Shown piece by piece: positions 16,960 through 25,390 of a DNA stretch of 64,000 nt. Within the stretch, counting starts at the first letter, position 1. Each line of letters begins with the position of its first letter. The stretch is from NCBI RefSeq assembly GCF_051233475.1, contig NZ_JBKFGH010000027.1, forward strand, positions 82,866 to 146,865, given 5' to 3'. The DNA is from Bacillus_BU sp051233475 (lineage in GTDB: Bacteria > Bacillota > Bacilli > Bacillales > Cytobacillaceae). A model generated the notes under the pieces. It saw only the letters and a program-made list of their open reading frames with translations. It was not told the DNA's origin and ran no database searches. The position numbers were made by a program, and so were the translations under genes.

Positions 16960-17169
16960 TTATAGAATCATATTAAAAATTACTTGATATCCCAAAGGTA
17001 GGATTGATGCTATCAAGGCACCAATAATGATTGTCGTTGTAGCGAAAGTTAAGCGTTTTTGATTCGAAATTTCCCCTCTTTTATAAGCAACAGTCAATAC
17101 CTTTAGGATGGAAGAAACCGTAATTACTATGATGATAGCTGAAAAAATACTCGCAAGGATTACTGGCAT
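16960..17169 (-). CDS. Small two-helix membrane protein, unknown
   Basis: A 69-aa protein with two predicted membrane helices (residues ~3-25 and ~42-65) joined by a basic loop (YKRGEISNQKR). The ATG at 17169 is preceded by AAAGGTGA at 7 nt, so I reject the longer 83-aa start. A terminator follows. No family is recognised. Confidence 0.65.
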   Translation of the reverse strand: MPVILASIFSAIIIVITVSSILKVLTVAYKRGEISNQKRLTFATTTIIIGALIASILPLGYQVIFNMIL

Positions 17170-17270
17170 TTTAGAATCACCTTTTAGTTTGCATTTACTA
17201 AATTTTACCATTTCTATTTTGAAATAAGTACCCTATTTATTATAAAATTCTTGTATTGAAGCACAAAAAA

Positions 17271-17293
17271 GGTCACAAGTAGCTCCTGTGACC
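17271..17293 (-). terminator. Terminator of the HAD hydrolase gene
   Basis: GGTCACA/TGTGACC stem followed on the minus strand by TTTTTTG. Confidence 0.8.
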
Positions 17294-17307
17294 AAATGGG
17301 TTATGTT

Positions 17308-18162
17308 TTACAGTTCGAACTTTGATTTAAGGTAGTGGTATACTCCGTCTTCATCACACGTGAATTCGGTTACTTCAGTGGCCATTTCTTTAATGCGGTC
17401 TGTTGCATTTTTCATCACGACAGGGTAACGAACGAATTTTAACATTTGAATATCGTTGTCACTATCCCCAATCGCCATTGTTTCATCTACGGACAAATTA
17501 AAGTGCTTTAACATCTGTTTGATTCCGGTTGCTTTGTTCACGTTGGCAACCATTACTTCCACATTGAAGTCCGAGGATGATGAGGTGGTAAAGTCGATTT
17601 CTTCCTTTATTTTTTCAAGCTCTTCCTTCCAGCTATTGATATGGTCTATCGTTCTGGAAAAGAAATAAAATTTTGAGAATCCATCCCCTTGTATCCGATC
17701 AGCCCAAGCAATTTTTCCTTTAATCGCTTCCTTACGGGAAAGCCACTCATTGATTCCGACGTGCTCTGGTTTTGGATCTCTAATTTCATTTACTACATAG
17801 TGATAATCATGTTTTAACGTAACTCGCGGTGAGTTGTATGGAAATAACTCATAGTACACTTTGTTTTGTCTTGCTTTTTCAACAATTGTATCGACTAATG
17901 GTCGCGGGAGCGAATGCTTAAATACTTCATCGTGACCTACGAAACCTGCCATCCCATTTGAAGTAACCATTCCATCCACTTTAAAGCCTTTTGGCACAAC
18001 ACTCTCTACTTCCTCAAACGCTCTGCCGGTTGCAAGAAAAACGAATATTCCTTGGTTTCGTAAGTCATCAATGATTTCTTTTGTATGTATACTTACCTTA
18101 TTTTGGTGATTTAGGATCGTACCATCCATGTCTAAAAATATGGCCTTTTGTTTGAATTGCAC
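17308..18162 (-). CDS. Cof-type HAD-IIB family hydrolase
   Basis: A 284-aa haloacid dehalogenase-like phosphatase. Motif I is FLDMDGTIL (residues ~9-17, nucleophile Asp), motif II is FLATGR, and the C-terminal motif is AIGDSDNDIQML; the type IIB cap lies between. Family members dephosphorylate sugar phosphates, FMN or related metabolites; the substrate cannot be read from sequence. Translation probably starts at a GTG with GGAGG 7 nt upstream. It is monocistronic with its own terminator. Confidence 0.88.
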   Translation of the reverse strand: MQFKQKAIFLDMDGTILNHQNKVSIHTKEIIDDLRNQGIFVFLATGRAFEEVESVVPKGFKVDGMVTSNGMAGFVGHDEVFKHSLPRPLVDTIVEKARQNKVYYELFPYNSPRVTLKHDYHYVVNEIRDPKPEHVGINEWLSRKEAIKGKIAWADRIQGDGFSKFYFFSRTIDHINSWKEELEKIKEEIDFTTSSSSDFNVEVMVANVNKATGIKQMLKHFNLSVDETMAIGDSDNDIQMLKFVRYPVVMKNATDRIKEMATEVTEFTCDEDGVYHYLKSKFEL

Positions 18163-18242
18163 TGCGTGACCTCCAGATACCTTTTTTTGATTTAAAACAA
18201 AAGATTATATTAGTATACCATAAGTATTTTTTACAATAAAAA

Positions 18243-18276
18243 AGAGTGCCCGGCTTCCAGACGGACCCGGCACTCT
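18243..18276 (-). terminator. Terminator-like hairpin
   Basis: AGAGTGCC/GGCACTCT stem with internal GC pairs and a TTTTTTATTG tail on the minus strand. The nearest upstream gene on that strand ends at 18692. Confidence 0.6.
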
Positions 18277-18299
18277 AGTTTAATTAGAGGTTAATATTT

Positions 18300-18600
18300 T
18301 TAGATGAGTTTTTTTAAAAAAACACCTCTTTTTTTAAAATCACTTGGAATTCTTATTAAAAAATGATTATTTTTTAGAGAAAAACCTGCTATTTTTTTTA
18401 AAAATATCTCTTTTTTAAGGATTTCTCGGTTTTTTGAATAAATGTTTGCCCGCTGAAAGGTCGTTATGCCCATTTAAATGTGGATATGGTATATTTCAGA
18501 AAAAATATGGGTCAACTTTGAAAATATATGGTCCAACTTTTTAAATATATGGTCCAACTTTAAAAAGTTATGGTACAAATTTTGGCTCTTATGCTCAAGT
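18300..18600. repeat. AT-rich spacer with TATGGTCCAACTTT repeats
   Basis: No gene. Poly-A/T tracts come first. From ~18505 there are four copies of a ~24-bp unit, ATATGGTCCAACTTTnAAAA, the first and last diverged (GGGTCAACTTT, TGGTACAAATT). Confidence 0.65.
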
Positions 18601-18670
18601 TTCCCCTGATATGCTCGTCAGTACCCCTTTATGGTATAAACGTAGAAAAAGCTAATTATAAAAAATGATG

Positions 18671-18690
18671 CACAAGAACCGTCCCCATGA
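18671..18690 (-). repeat. GGGGACGGTTCTTG element directly after a stop codon
   Basis: A dispersed element starting 2 bp after the CoA-transferase stop, in the sense orientation. Other single copies lie at ~21807-21824, 22893-22910, 24187-24203, 38149-38167, 40274-40292, 46659-46676 and 47249-47268. Confidence 0.8.
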
Positions 18691-18691
18691 T

Positions 18692-19963
18692 TCAAATTAA
18701 CCCCATTTTTTTCGCGTCGAACTGCAGTTGTTCTCTAAACTGCGGGTGAGCGAGGGTGATTAGGGATTGGGTTCTTTGTGATAGGCTTTTGCCTTTTAGT
18801 TGGGTGATGCCGTATTCTGTTACTACGTAATCGACGTCGTTTTTAGATGTGGTCACCACTGAGCCTGGTGTTAGAACGGGTTTAATTCTTGAAATGGTTC
18901 CGTTTTTTGTGGTGGAATGCATGCAGATAAACCCTTTTCCGTTTTTGGCAAATTGGACGCCGGTTCCAAAGTCGGCTTGACCGCCTGTTGAGCTGTAATA
19001 CCTACCGGCAACGGTTTCAGAAGCGCATTGACCGTAGAAATCAATTTCGGTTGTGGCATTAATGGAAATCATGTTGTCTTCTTTAGCAATAATACGTGGA
19101 TCGTTAACATAATCAACAGATAACATTTCGAGATGCTCGTTTTGATCCATAAAATCATAAAGGTCATTTGATCCGAATGCAAAAGTGGCTACAATTTTTC
19201 CAACATGAGTATTTTTCTTCGCACCTGTGATAACACCGGCTTTGAACAGTTTACTAATTCCATCCGTTAACATTTCTGTATGAATGCCTAGGTCTTTATG
19301 ATTTTTCAAAAGGCTTACCACCGCATCTGGTATCCCACCAATCCCCACTTGTAATGTTGCCCCATGATCAATCCGCTCAGCAACGTATTCAGCTATTTTT
19401 TTATCAACATCTGTAATCACTGAAGGTTTGAGTTCCACTAAAGGGGCGGCATGACGGACATAGCCCAGGATTTGAGATATGTGTATGTTATTGTTTCCCT
19501 TCGTTCGAGGCATGTGTTGGTTTACTTGCAGGATAAACGGTATTTTGCCGATAAAGTAAGCTGCGTAATCCGCTTCGGTTCCAAGTGAAAAATAGCCATC
19601 TTCATCCATTGGTGTAGCTTGACAGATAACAACTGGATGCTTTGTTATTTTTTCCAAAAGTTTAGGCATTTGATGAAAATGATTTGGGATTAAGTCACAG
19701 GTACCGTTTGCGTAGGCTTTTCGAGCAAAAGTATTCATAAAATAGGAATGATAATGGATTTGAGGATATAACCCATGCATATAGTTCCGGTCTTTTAATT
19801 CAAGCATTTGGTGAATTCGTAAAGATGAAAAAAGCTGTGGATTTTCATCGATTGCGGACAGAATGAAGTCAGGTTCTCCATTTCCGACAGGAATGATAAT
19901 ATCGGCATCATTGGGTATTAAGGATAAGAGTTCTTTAATATCTTTTTCTTTGTGTTGGTTCAT
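18692..19963 (-). CDS. Acetyl-CoA hydrolase / CoA-transferase family protein
   Basis: A 423-aa member of the acetyl-CoA hydrolase/4-hydroxybutyrate CoA-transferase family, which moves CoA between short carboxylic acids. The VGIGGIPDAV stretch and the C-terminal DVDYVVTEYGITQLKGKS motif are diagnostic; IDFYGQCASE is close to the catalytic Glu region. I prefer the ATG at 19963, preceded by AAAGGAG at 7 nt, to the upstream 19993. The gene stands alone, so donor and acceptor acids cannot be inferred from context. Confidence 0.82.
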   Translation of the reverse strand: MNQHKEKDIKELLSLIPNDADIIIPVGNGEPDFILSAIDENPQLFSSLRIHQMLELKDRNYMHGLYPQIHYHSYFMNTFARKAYANGTCDLIPNHFHQMPKLLEKITKHPVVICQATPMDEDGYFSLGTEADYAAYFIGKIPFILQVNQHMPRTKGNNNIHISQILGYVRHAAPLVELKPSVITDVDKKIAEYVAERIDHGATLQVGIGGIPDAVVSLLKNHKDLGIHTEMLTDGISKLFKAGVITGAKKNTHVGKIVATFAFGSNDLYDFMDQNEHLEMLSVDYVNDPRIIAKEDNMISINATTEIDFYGQCASETVAGRYYSSTGGQADFGTGVQFAKNGKGFICMHSTTKNGTISRIKPVLTPGSVVTTSKNDVDYVVTEYGITQLKGKSLSQRTQSLITLAHPQFREQLQFDAKKMGLI

Positions 19964-20128
19964 TCGCATACTCCTTTGGTGCATAGTTTTCAATTTTTAA
20001 CTGATTGGTATCTTGTTTAAATTTTATCATCAGTTAAATAAAGAAGGTAGATTAATTATTTCTTAATTCCGTTTAATTTGGCGTGTTATTATAAAAGGAT
20101 AACGATAGTCTAATTGGGGGGACGTTTG

Positions 20129-20584
20129 ATGAATATTATCGTAGATGATTTATCCGGAACAGAAGTGATGGAGCTGATCAGAGAACATCTTCAAGATATG
20201 GCACTCCATTCCCCTCCCGAAAGTATACATGCGCTGAATCTTGACGGATTAAAAAAGCCCGACATTACTTTTTGGAGTGCATGGGAAAACGGAGACCTAC
20301 TTGGTTGCGGAGCAATAAAGGAGCTTGACAGTCAGCATGGTGAAGTAAAGTCGATGAGAACTTCTAAACGTCATCTTAGAAAGGGAATTGCTGCGAGACT
20401 TCTGGAACACATTATTGAAGAGGCAAAGCGCCGTGGCTACCAACGCCTTAGCTTGGAAACAGGCTCAATGAAAGCTTTTGAACCAGCTAGAAGACTTTAT
20501 GAAAGCTTTGGGTTTGACTATTGTGAGCCCTTTTCAAATTACATTGAGGATCCTAATAGTGTATTTATGACAAGGGAGTTATGA
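20129..20584 (+). CDS. GNAT family N-acetyltransferase
   Basis: A 151-aa GNAT enzyme similar to YsnE-type acetyltransferases. The acetyl-CoA loop is RHLRKGIAARLLEH (motif A), preceded by the GEVKSMRTS strand and followed by RRLYESFGF (motif B). The ATG at 20129 follows a GGGGGG ribosome site. The acceptor is unknown. It is divergent from the CoA-transferase gene and has no operon partner. Confidence 0.82.
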   Translation: MNIIVDDLSGTEVMELIREHLQDMALHSPPESIHALNLDGLKKPDITFWSAWENGDLLGCGAIKELDSQHGEVKSMRTSKRHLRKGIAARLLEHIIEEAKRRGYQRLSLETGSMKAFEPARRLYESFGFDYCEPFSNYIEDPNSVFMTREL

Positions 20585-20776
20585 GGAATAGTTGTTTTCT
20601 AGTATTGGGGTTGGTGTTCCCTGTAAAAATTTTACTCTTTTAAGATTCCTACACAAAAAAGTGTTTAACATCTACTTATTTATACATATATAATATTTTT
20701 ATAAAATAATTTTGAATGGATGCCTACTGAATACTTCTTATTAGTAAATACAAAATGTTTGAAGGTGTAATTTTAC

Positions 20777-21670
20777 ATGGTTTTACTAGAAATTGTTCTC
20801 CCTGCCTTTTTGATTTTTCTATCCGGATATTTGGTGCAAAAAAAATTCCAAGTGAGTATCCGTTCGATTTCCGTAATATCGCTGTATATCATGTTGCCGG
20901 CTCTTTCTTTCCATACCTTTTTCACGATTAAATTAAATATGCAAATCTTATATGCTGCGGCAGTATCTTTGCTGCTAATGTTTGCCCTCATGGTCATTGC
21001 CAGAATTGTGAGTCGCTTGCTTCGGTATGATGCTGCGGGAGAAAGCTCGATGATGTTAGTCACGGTATTTATGAATTCCGGTAATTATGGTGCACCGATC
21101 GTTTTGTTTGCCTTTGGCCGTCCCGGCTTTGAATTTGCAGTATTAATCATGGTTTTCCATCTTATTCTGATGAGTATTTTCGGCGTTTATCTCGCCTCCA
21201 GAGGCAAACAAAGTGCGAGTACATCGTTTAAAAACATTCTCAAAATGCCAAGTGTGTACGCGATGGTGCTGGGGTTATTATTACAAACGTTGCATGTCGA
21301 GATGCCGGACAGTTTCCTTCAGGCATTCGATTTGGTGGGACAAGCTTCTGTTCCAACGGTAATGATTTTATTAGGGATGCAGCTTGCAGAGCTGACTCTT
21401 AAAGATTTTGATTGGAAAGCGATTTGGCTCGGTACAGCGATTCGGCTGGTGATATCTCCCCTACTAACCTGGGGGATTTGTCTGCTTTTCCCGTTACAAT
21501 CGCTTTTGCAAAATGTGTTAATCCTTACCGCGGCAATGCCTTCTGCGGTTACGGTGTTGATGTATGCAATTGAGTTTGATGCTAAACCGCAATTTGTCTC
21601 GAGTACTACCTTTGTGTCCACCGTGGTAAGTTTTTTTAGTATAGCGATGGTTGTGTTTTTCTTGAGGTAG
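20777..21670 (+). CDS. AEC family transporter
   Basis: A 297-aa membrane protein with about ten hydrophobic segments in two halves, typical of the auxin efflux carrier/malate permease family. Recognisable are the N-terminal PAFLIFLSGYLVQKK, MNSGNYGAPIVLFAFG in the middle, and the C-terminal AAMPSAVTVLMYA. The family exports or imports small carboxylates; the substrate is unknown. The start follows GAAGGTG and a terminator follows the gene. Confidence 0.85.
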   Translation: MVLLEIVLPAFLIFLSGYLVQKKFQVSIRSISVISLYIMLPALSFHTFFTIKLNMQILYAAAVSLLLMFALMVIARIVSRLLRYDAAGESSMMLVTVFMNSGNYGAPIVLFAFGRPGFEFAVLIMVFHLILMSIFGVYLASRGKQSASTSFKNILKMPSVYAMVLGLLLQTLHVEMPDSFLQAFDLVGQASVPTVMILLGMQLAELTLKDFDWKAIWLGTAIRLVISPLLTWGICLLFPLQSLLQNVLILTAAMPSAVTVLMYAIEFDAKPQFVSSTTFVSTVVSFFSIAMVVFFLR

Positions 21671-21698
21671 TGACATTTCGAATCGTGGTATTACAAAA

Positions 21699-21742
21699 AG
21701 AGTGCAGGCGCCTTCTTGAAAATAGAGGTGGGCCGGCACTCT
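21699..21742 (+). terminator. Terminator of the AEC transporter gene
   Basis: AGAGTGC...GCACTCT stem extended by GC pairs, followed by ten T's. Confidence 0.85.
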
Positions 21743-21897
21743 TTTTTTTTGCTCGTAGTTTTCATTCATTTGCATGTAGACGGCTTTAAATTTTGAAAAA
21801 TAACGCACGAGAACCGTCCCCTTGACTACATAATCCTCCCTCTCAAGGGAATTATAGGGAATGAAAAAGTACGCTTTGATGACGTGGAGGTTTTGAA

Positions 21898-22773
21898 ATG
21901 AGCAATTCAAGTAATCAGGAGAAGAATTTGCTGTACCCGCCGCAGCACCAGGATCAACATCCGGGCATGGAATATTTAATGAATCCTTTACCCTTGTTTG
22001 AAGATAAAAATTACAAAGGCAGTGATAAGCTTAAAGAAAAGGTTGCACTTATTACTGGTGGGGATAGCGGAATTGGACGTGCTGTTGCTTTGGCTTTCGC
22101 CAAAGAAGGTGCAGATATTGCTTTTGTTTATTACAATGAGACGAAAGATGCTGAACAAACGAAAGAACTGATTGAGGCGACTGGTCGTCGGTGTCTAGCT
22201 ATATCAGGTGATTTAGCTGACGAAGCCTTTTGCCAAAAAGTAGTGGCAGATACGATTCAGTCATTTGGAAAATTGAACATCCTTGTCAACAACGCAGCTG
22301 TTCAATACGTTCAAAATGGACTTGAATTTATTTCGACTGAGCAACTGACTCGAACCTTTCAAGTGAACGTGTTTGGGATGTTTTTCTTAACAAAAGCCGC
22401 TCTTGCTCATATGGGAAAGGACTCAAGCATTATTAACACTAGTTCGCTTACTGCTTATGAGGGAAATCCCCAATTAATTGACTATTCTGCAACGAAAGGT
22501 GCGATTGTCTCTTTTACTCGGTCATTAGCGAAGTCTTTAGTTCAAAAAGGCATTCGAGTAAATGGTATAGCCCCTGGACAGGTTTGGACTCCATTGATAC
22601 CCTCCTCCTTTCCTACAGAACAAGTTGCCAAATGGGGCAGCACCAACCCGATGAAAAGATCCGGGCAGCCAGTCGATTTTGGACCGGCTTATGTGTTTTT
22701 AGCTTCAAACGACTCGGCATTTATGACGGGGCAGATTCTTCACTTAAATGGTGGGGTTTTTGTGACGAGTTAA
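21898..22773 (+). CDS. SDR family oxidoreductase (YdaD/YghA-like)
   Basis: A 291-aa short-chain dehydrogenase with the ~40-residue N-terminal extension (PPQHQDQHPGME) typical of the YhdF/YdaD general-stress group. The nucleotide-binding motif is TGGDSGIGRAVA (~residues 52-63), the NNAAVQY motif follows, and the catalytic YSATKGA is near residue 196. NADP(H) or NAD(H) use and substrate are not determined. The start has GGAGG at 7 nt. It is monocistronic, with a terminator downstream. Confidence 0.88.
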   Translation: MSNSSNQEKNLLYPPQHQDQHPGMEYLMNPLPLFEDKNYKGSDKLKEKVALITGGDSGIGRAVALAFAKEGADIAFVYYNETKDAEQTKELIEATGRRCLAISGDLADEAFCQKVVADTIQSFGKLNILVNNAAVQYVQNGLEFISTEQLTRTFQVNVFGMFFLTKAALAHMGKDSSIINTSSLTAYEGNPQLIDYSATKGAIVSFTRSLAKSLVQKGIRVNGIAPGQVWTPLIPSSFPTEQVAKWGSTNPMKRSGQPVDFGPAYVFLASNDSAFMTGQILHLNGGVFVTS

Positions 22774-22792
22774 CAATCGGTTTTTTCGAGTT

Positions 22793-22825
22793 CCTGGCAC
22801 CATCCTGAAAATAGGTTGTGCCGGG
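22793..22825 (+). terminator. Terminator of the SDR gene
   Basis: CCTGGCAC/GTGCCGGG stem followed by TTTGTTTCTTTT. Confidence 0.7.
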
Positions 22826-22910
22826 CACTTTGTTTCTTTTAGATTGATAGTGGCTGCCAAAGTCCCCCACTGCTCTTGCAACATGTCGGTCAGAAGAACC
22901 GTCCCCCTGT

Positions 22911-23687
22911 TCACAAGCCAAAATGTTGTTTTACGAGCTGATTAAATTTTTCTCCGTCAATTTCTTCTTTATATTCTCTTCCGCCGATTCGTTGGGTGAA
23001 GGAGGTTTCTGTTAGAACGAGATTTCCTTTGTCTATTAGTCGGGTTACGAGTAGGCTTTTGTTAAAAGGTGAATAGGGATTTTCAACTATGATCTGTTGT
23101 ACCTCATTCAATTCCGTTTCATCCTTTAAGTAGTGGGTTGAGTCAAAAATATATCCGCTAACCCAATCTTCATCCCTGTATTTCAGCTTCAATTCCATTA
23201 AGCAATCTCCATCTTCACTGTCGACCTTGCTAATCCGAAAATCTCCATTACTTGAGGAGGTTACCTCTCCGTTTAATGGAACCGGCTTTACCGGCAAATT
23301 TACTCCGAATCCGGTATCAACCACATATTTCTCGCCATCATGGGTGAGTAGGATAATAATATGGGTTCTGCCCGCTTGACTCCATGACTTTGCCCCAATG
23401 TTGTAGGATCGACCCCGCACAAGCTCAACATTAAAACTATTTTCTAATAAAAAGAAGTAAAGCATCGTATTGATTTCGTAGCATACTCCCCCTTCATTAT
23501 TGATTAGAATTTTCTCGATTAAGTATTCTTTAGTAATTTCTTTATTTCGTTTATTCATAATGGCCAAGTTTTCAAATGGAATGGTTTTTGCGGTTAGTTC
23601 GAGGATTCTGTCTAATTTTTCAAATGATATTACCTCGTCCTCAGGGAAAGATATTCTATTTCGAAATAATTTATTTATAGAAGACAT
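22911..23687 (-). CDS. Arylamine N-acetyltransferase
   Basis: A 258-aa NAT that acetylates aromatic amines or hydrazines from acetyl-CoA. The catalytic triad is visible: Cys69 in GGVCYEIN, His109 in GRTHIII and Asp124 in VVDTGFG, at the usual spacing. Length and the N-terminal RISFPEDEVISFEKL region fit Bacillus NATs. The start follows GGAGGAG. It is monocistronic; a GGGGACGGTTCT element follows the stop immediately. Confidence 0.92.
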   Translation of the reverse strand: MSSINKLFRNRISFPEDEVISFEKLDRILELTAKTIPFENLAIMNKRNKEITKEYLIEKILINNEGGVCYEINTMLYFFLLENSFNVELVRGRSYNIGAKSWSQAGRTHIIILLTHDGEKYVVDTGFGVNLPVKPVPLNGEVTSSSNGDFRISKVDSEDGDCLMELKLKYRDEDWVSGYIFDSTHYLKDETELNEVQQIIVENPYSPFNKSLLVTRLIDKGNLVLTETSFTQRIGGREYKEEIDGEKFNQLVKQHFGL

Positions 23688-23852
23688 TAATTTCTCCTCC
23701 AGAGTATATTGTGATTACGGGTTCAATATTTTTAGTATCGCATAAATCATTTCTTTCTGCTTTGTATATGTCTATATTAAAAAATACCTGACTTTTATAA
23801 AAATCAGGTATTCATTATTCATCTTATAAAAACTAAAAAACTAGGAAAACAT

Positions 23853-24077
23853 TTACCTGTGTTTGAAAATATATATCTTTTCGGCAAAAAAACTTATGAT
23901 TAGACCGATAATTAGAGGAACAAATGAACCAGTTGAAATGGAAAAGCCATTTGCGTTATTAGTATACTCGTAATGAAACGTTAACCATGGAATTCTAAAT
24001 ATATAACCAGCAGAGTATAACAGGGCAGTTATCAATGCAAAAGAGCCAAAAGTGACAATGAAGCTTTTTAATTTCAT
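23853..24077 (-). CDS. Small membrane protein, unknown (74 aa)
   Basis: A 74-residue protein with two hydrophobic helices (~5-27 and ~45-64) and a basic C-terminus (KIYIFKHR). The ATG at 24077 has AGGGGTG upstream, so the longer 84-aa form is unlikely. No family is recognised. Confidence 0.6.
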   Translation of the reverse strand: MKLKSFIVTFGSFALITALLYSAGYIFRIPWLTFHYEYTNNANGFSISTGSFVPLIIGLIISFFAEKIYIFKHR

Positions 24078-24266
24078 AAGAACACCCCTATTATTATTGA
24101 TTTGCAATTTCTACCATTTTATCAAAAAGAATGAGCAATGTGAACCTTTGTTGTAACCCGCCTACTTTCGGCTTAAAAAATAACCATAAGAACCGTCCCC
24201 TTGCACCACTCGTCTTGGCAATTTAAAATATTAGTAGTAATACCCATTATTTGGAGGTACGTTGGT

Positions 24267-24848
24267 ATGAGATATGTAGCTGTTTTTTGTGGTTCGAGAA
24301 ATGGAGCATCTGATGTGTATATAGAGGGCGCTATGAGGCTGGGAAAGGAGCTTGCTAGCCGAAAGATGACCCTTGTTTATGGCGGATCAAGTTTAGGTGT
24401 AATGGGAGCAGTTGCCGATTCTGTGTTAGAAGCCGGCGGGCAGGTCATCGGTGTCATGCCTAAATTTTTGGATTCAAAGGAACGATCACACCAAAATTTA
24501 TCAGAGCTAATTATTGTTGATTCTATGCATGAGCGGAAAGCGAAAATGGCGGATTTGGCAGAGGGCTTTATTACATTGCCAGGTGGACCCGGTACGATGG
24601 AAGAATTCTTCGAGATTTTTACTTGGGGACAGTTAGGGCTTCATCAAAAGCCCTTAGGTATACTGAATATCAACCATTATTATGATCCACTTGTTGCCTT
24701 GTTTCATCATATGACGGATGAGCAGTTTATGGATGAAAAGTTTCGTTCAATGGCACTTGTGGATACCGAGCCGAGCGGACTGTTGGATCAATTTGTTAGT
24801 TTTAAACCGATTGATGTTAGAACTTATTTAACGGAAGATCGGACCTAA
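24267..24848 (+). CDS. LOG family protein (TIGR00730 Rossmann fold)
   Basis: A 193-aa LOG-type phosphoribohydrolase, like B. subtilis YvdD. Diagnostic motifs are CGSRNGA at the N-terminus, GGSSLGVMGAVAD and the catalytic PGGPGTMEEFFE. LOG proteins split nucleoside 5'-monophosphates (cytokinin-type or AMP) into base and ribose phosphate. The ATG at 24267 with GGAGG is preferred to a longer frame. No operon partner. Confidence 0.9.
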   Translation: MRYVAVFCGSRNGASDVYIEGAMRLGKELASRKMTLVYGGSSLGVMGAVADSVLEAGGQVIGVMPKFLDSKERSHQNLSELIIVDSMHERKAKMADLAEGFITLPGGPGTMEEFFEIFTWGQLGLHQKPLGILNINHYYDPLVALFHHMTDEQFMDEKFRSMALVDTEPSGLLDQFVSFKPIDVRTYLTEDRT

Positions 24849-24935
24849 TGTAAGAATTATTTTTTTTTAAAACCAAGAGGGTGAAAGCAATTCGTCCCCT
24901 CTTGGAAAACCAAACAGTTTTTCACGAAATTTTCT

Positions 24936-25075
24936 TTATACAAGCTCCATCAGGGCAACTCCTGATTTTATCGCGGCTTCGGAAACAGCCTTCGCAACGC
25001 TTGATACCACACGAGTATCTAGAGCACTTGGAATAATATAATCCGCATTCAACTCACTATCGGAAATTGGCAATT
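24936..25075 (-). pseudogene. 3' remnant of an NAD-type malic enzyme gene
   Basis: Translating the minus strand gives SDSELNADYIIPSALD, RVVSSVAKAVSEAAI and KSGVALMELV before a stop, the typical C-terminus of malic enzyme (B. subtilis YtsJ-like). Only ~45 codons remain; upstream is replaced by tandem repeats. It lies just past a malate-type transporter on the same strand, so a transporter-malic enzyme operon probably decayed. Confidence 0.75.
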
Positions 25076-25109
25076 GAAATTCCTGCTGATCCGCTCCGTT
25101 TAAACAAGT

Positions 25110-25390
25110 TTAATCTTATCAATTCTACTTAGTCTGGTTATATATGAGGTGAGTTTCGACATTCGTCAGTATTGGTGATCGAAACTTCTTGCTTTTAACC
25201 AGTTTGGGAATCAATTGCTTTGATTGGTTGCATTTTCATTTGCCAGGTTAATTGTTTTTATATCCAATAACCCTCATTGGTTACAATTTCTTCTGCCAGG
25301 TTGCTTGATTTTATATCCAATAGCCCTTATTGGTTCATTTTCTTCCGACAGATTACAAGTTTTTATAACCAATAGCCCTTATAGCCTTTA
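25110..25390. repeat. 53-bp tandem repeats (ATTGGTT family)
   Basis: About four to five diverged units spaced 53 bp (ATTGGTT at about 25222, 25275 and 25328), each with CCAATA-N5-7-ATTGG inverted halves. The array overlaps the 3' end of the transporter gene and separates it from the malic enzyme remnant. Confidence 0.8.
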
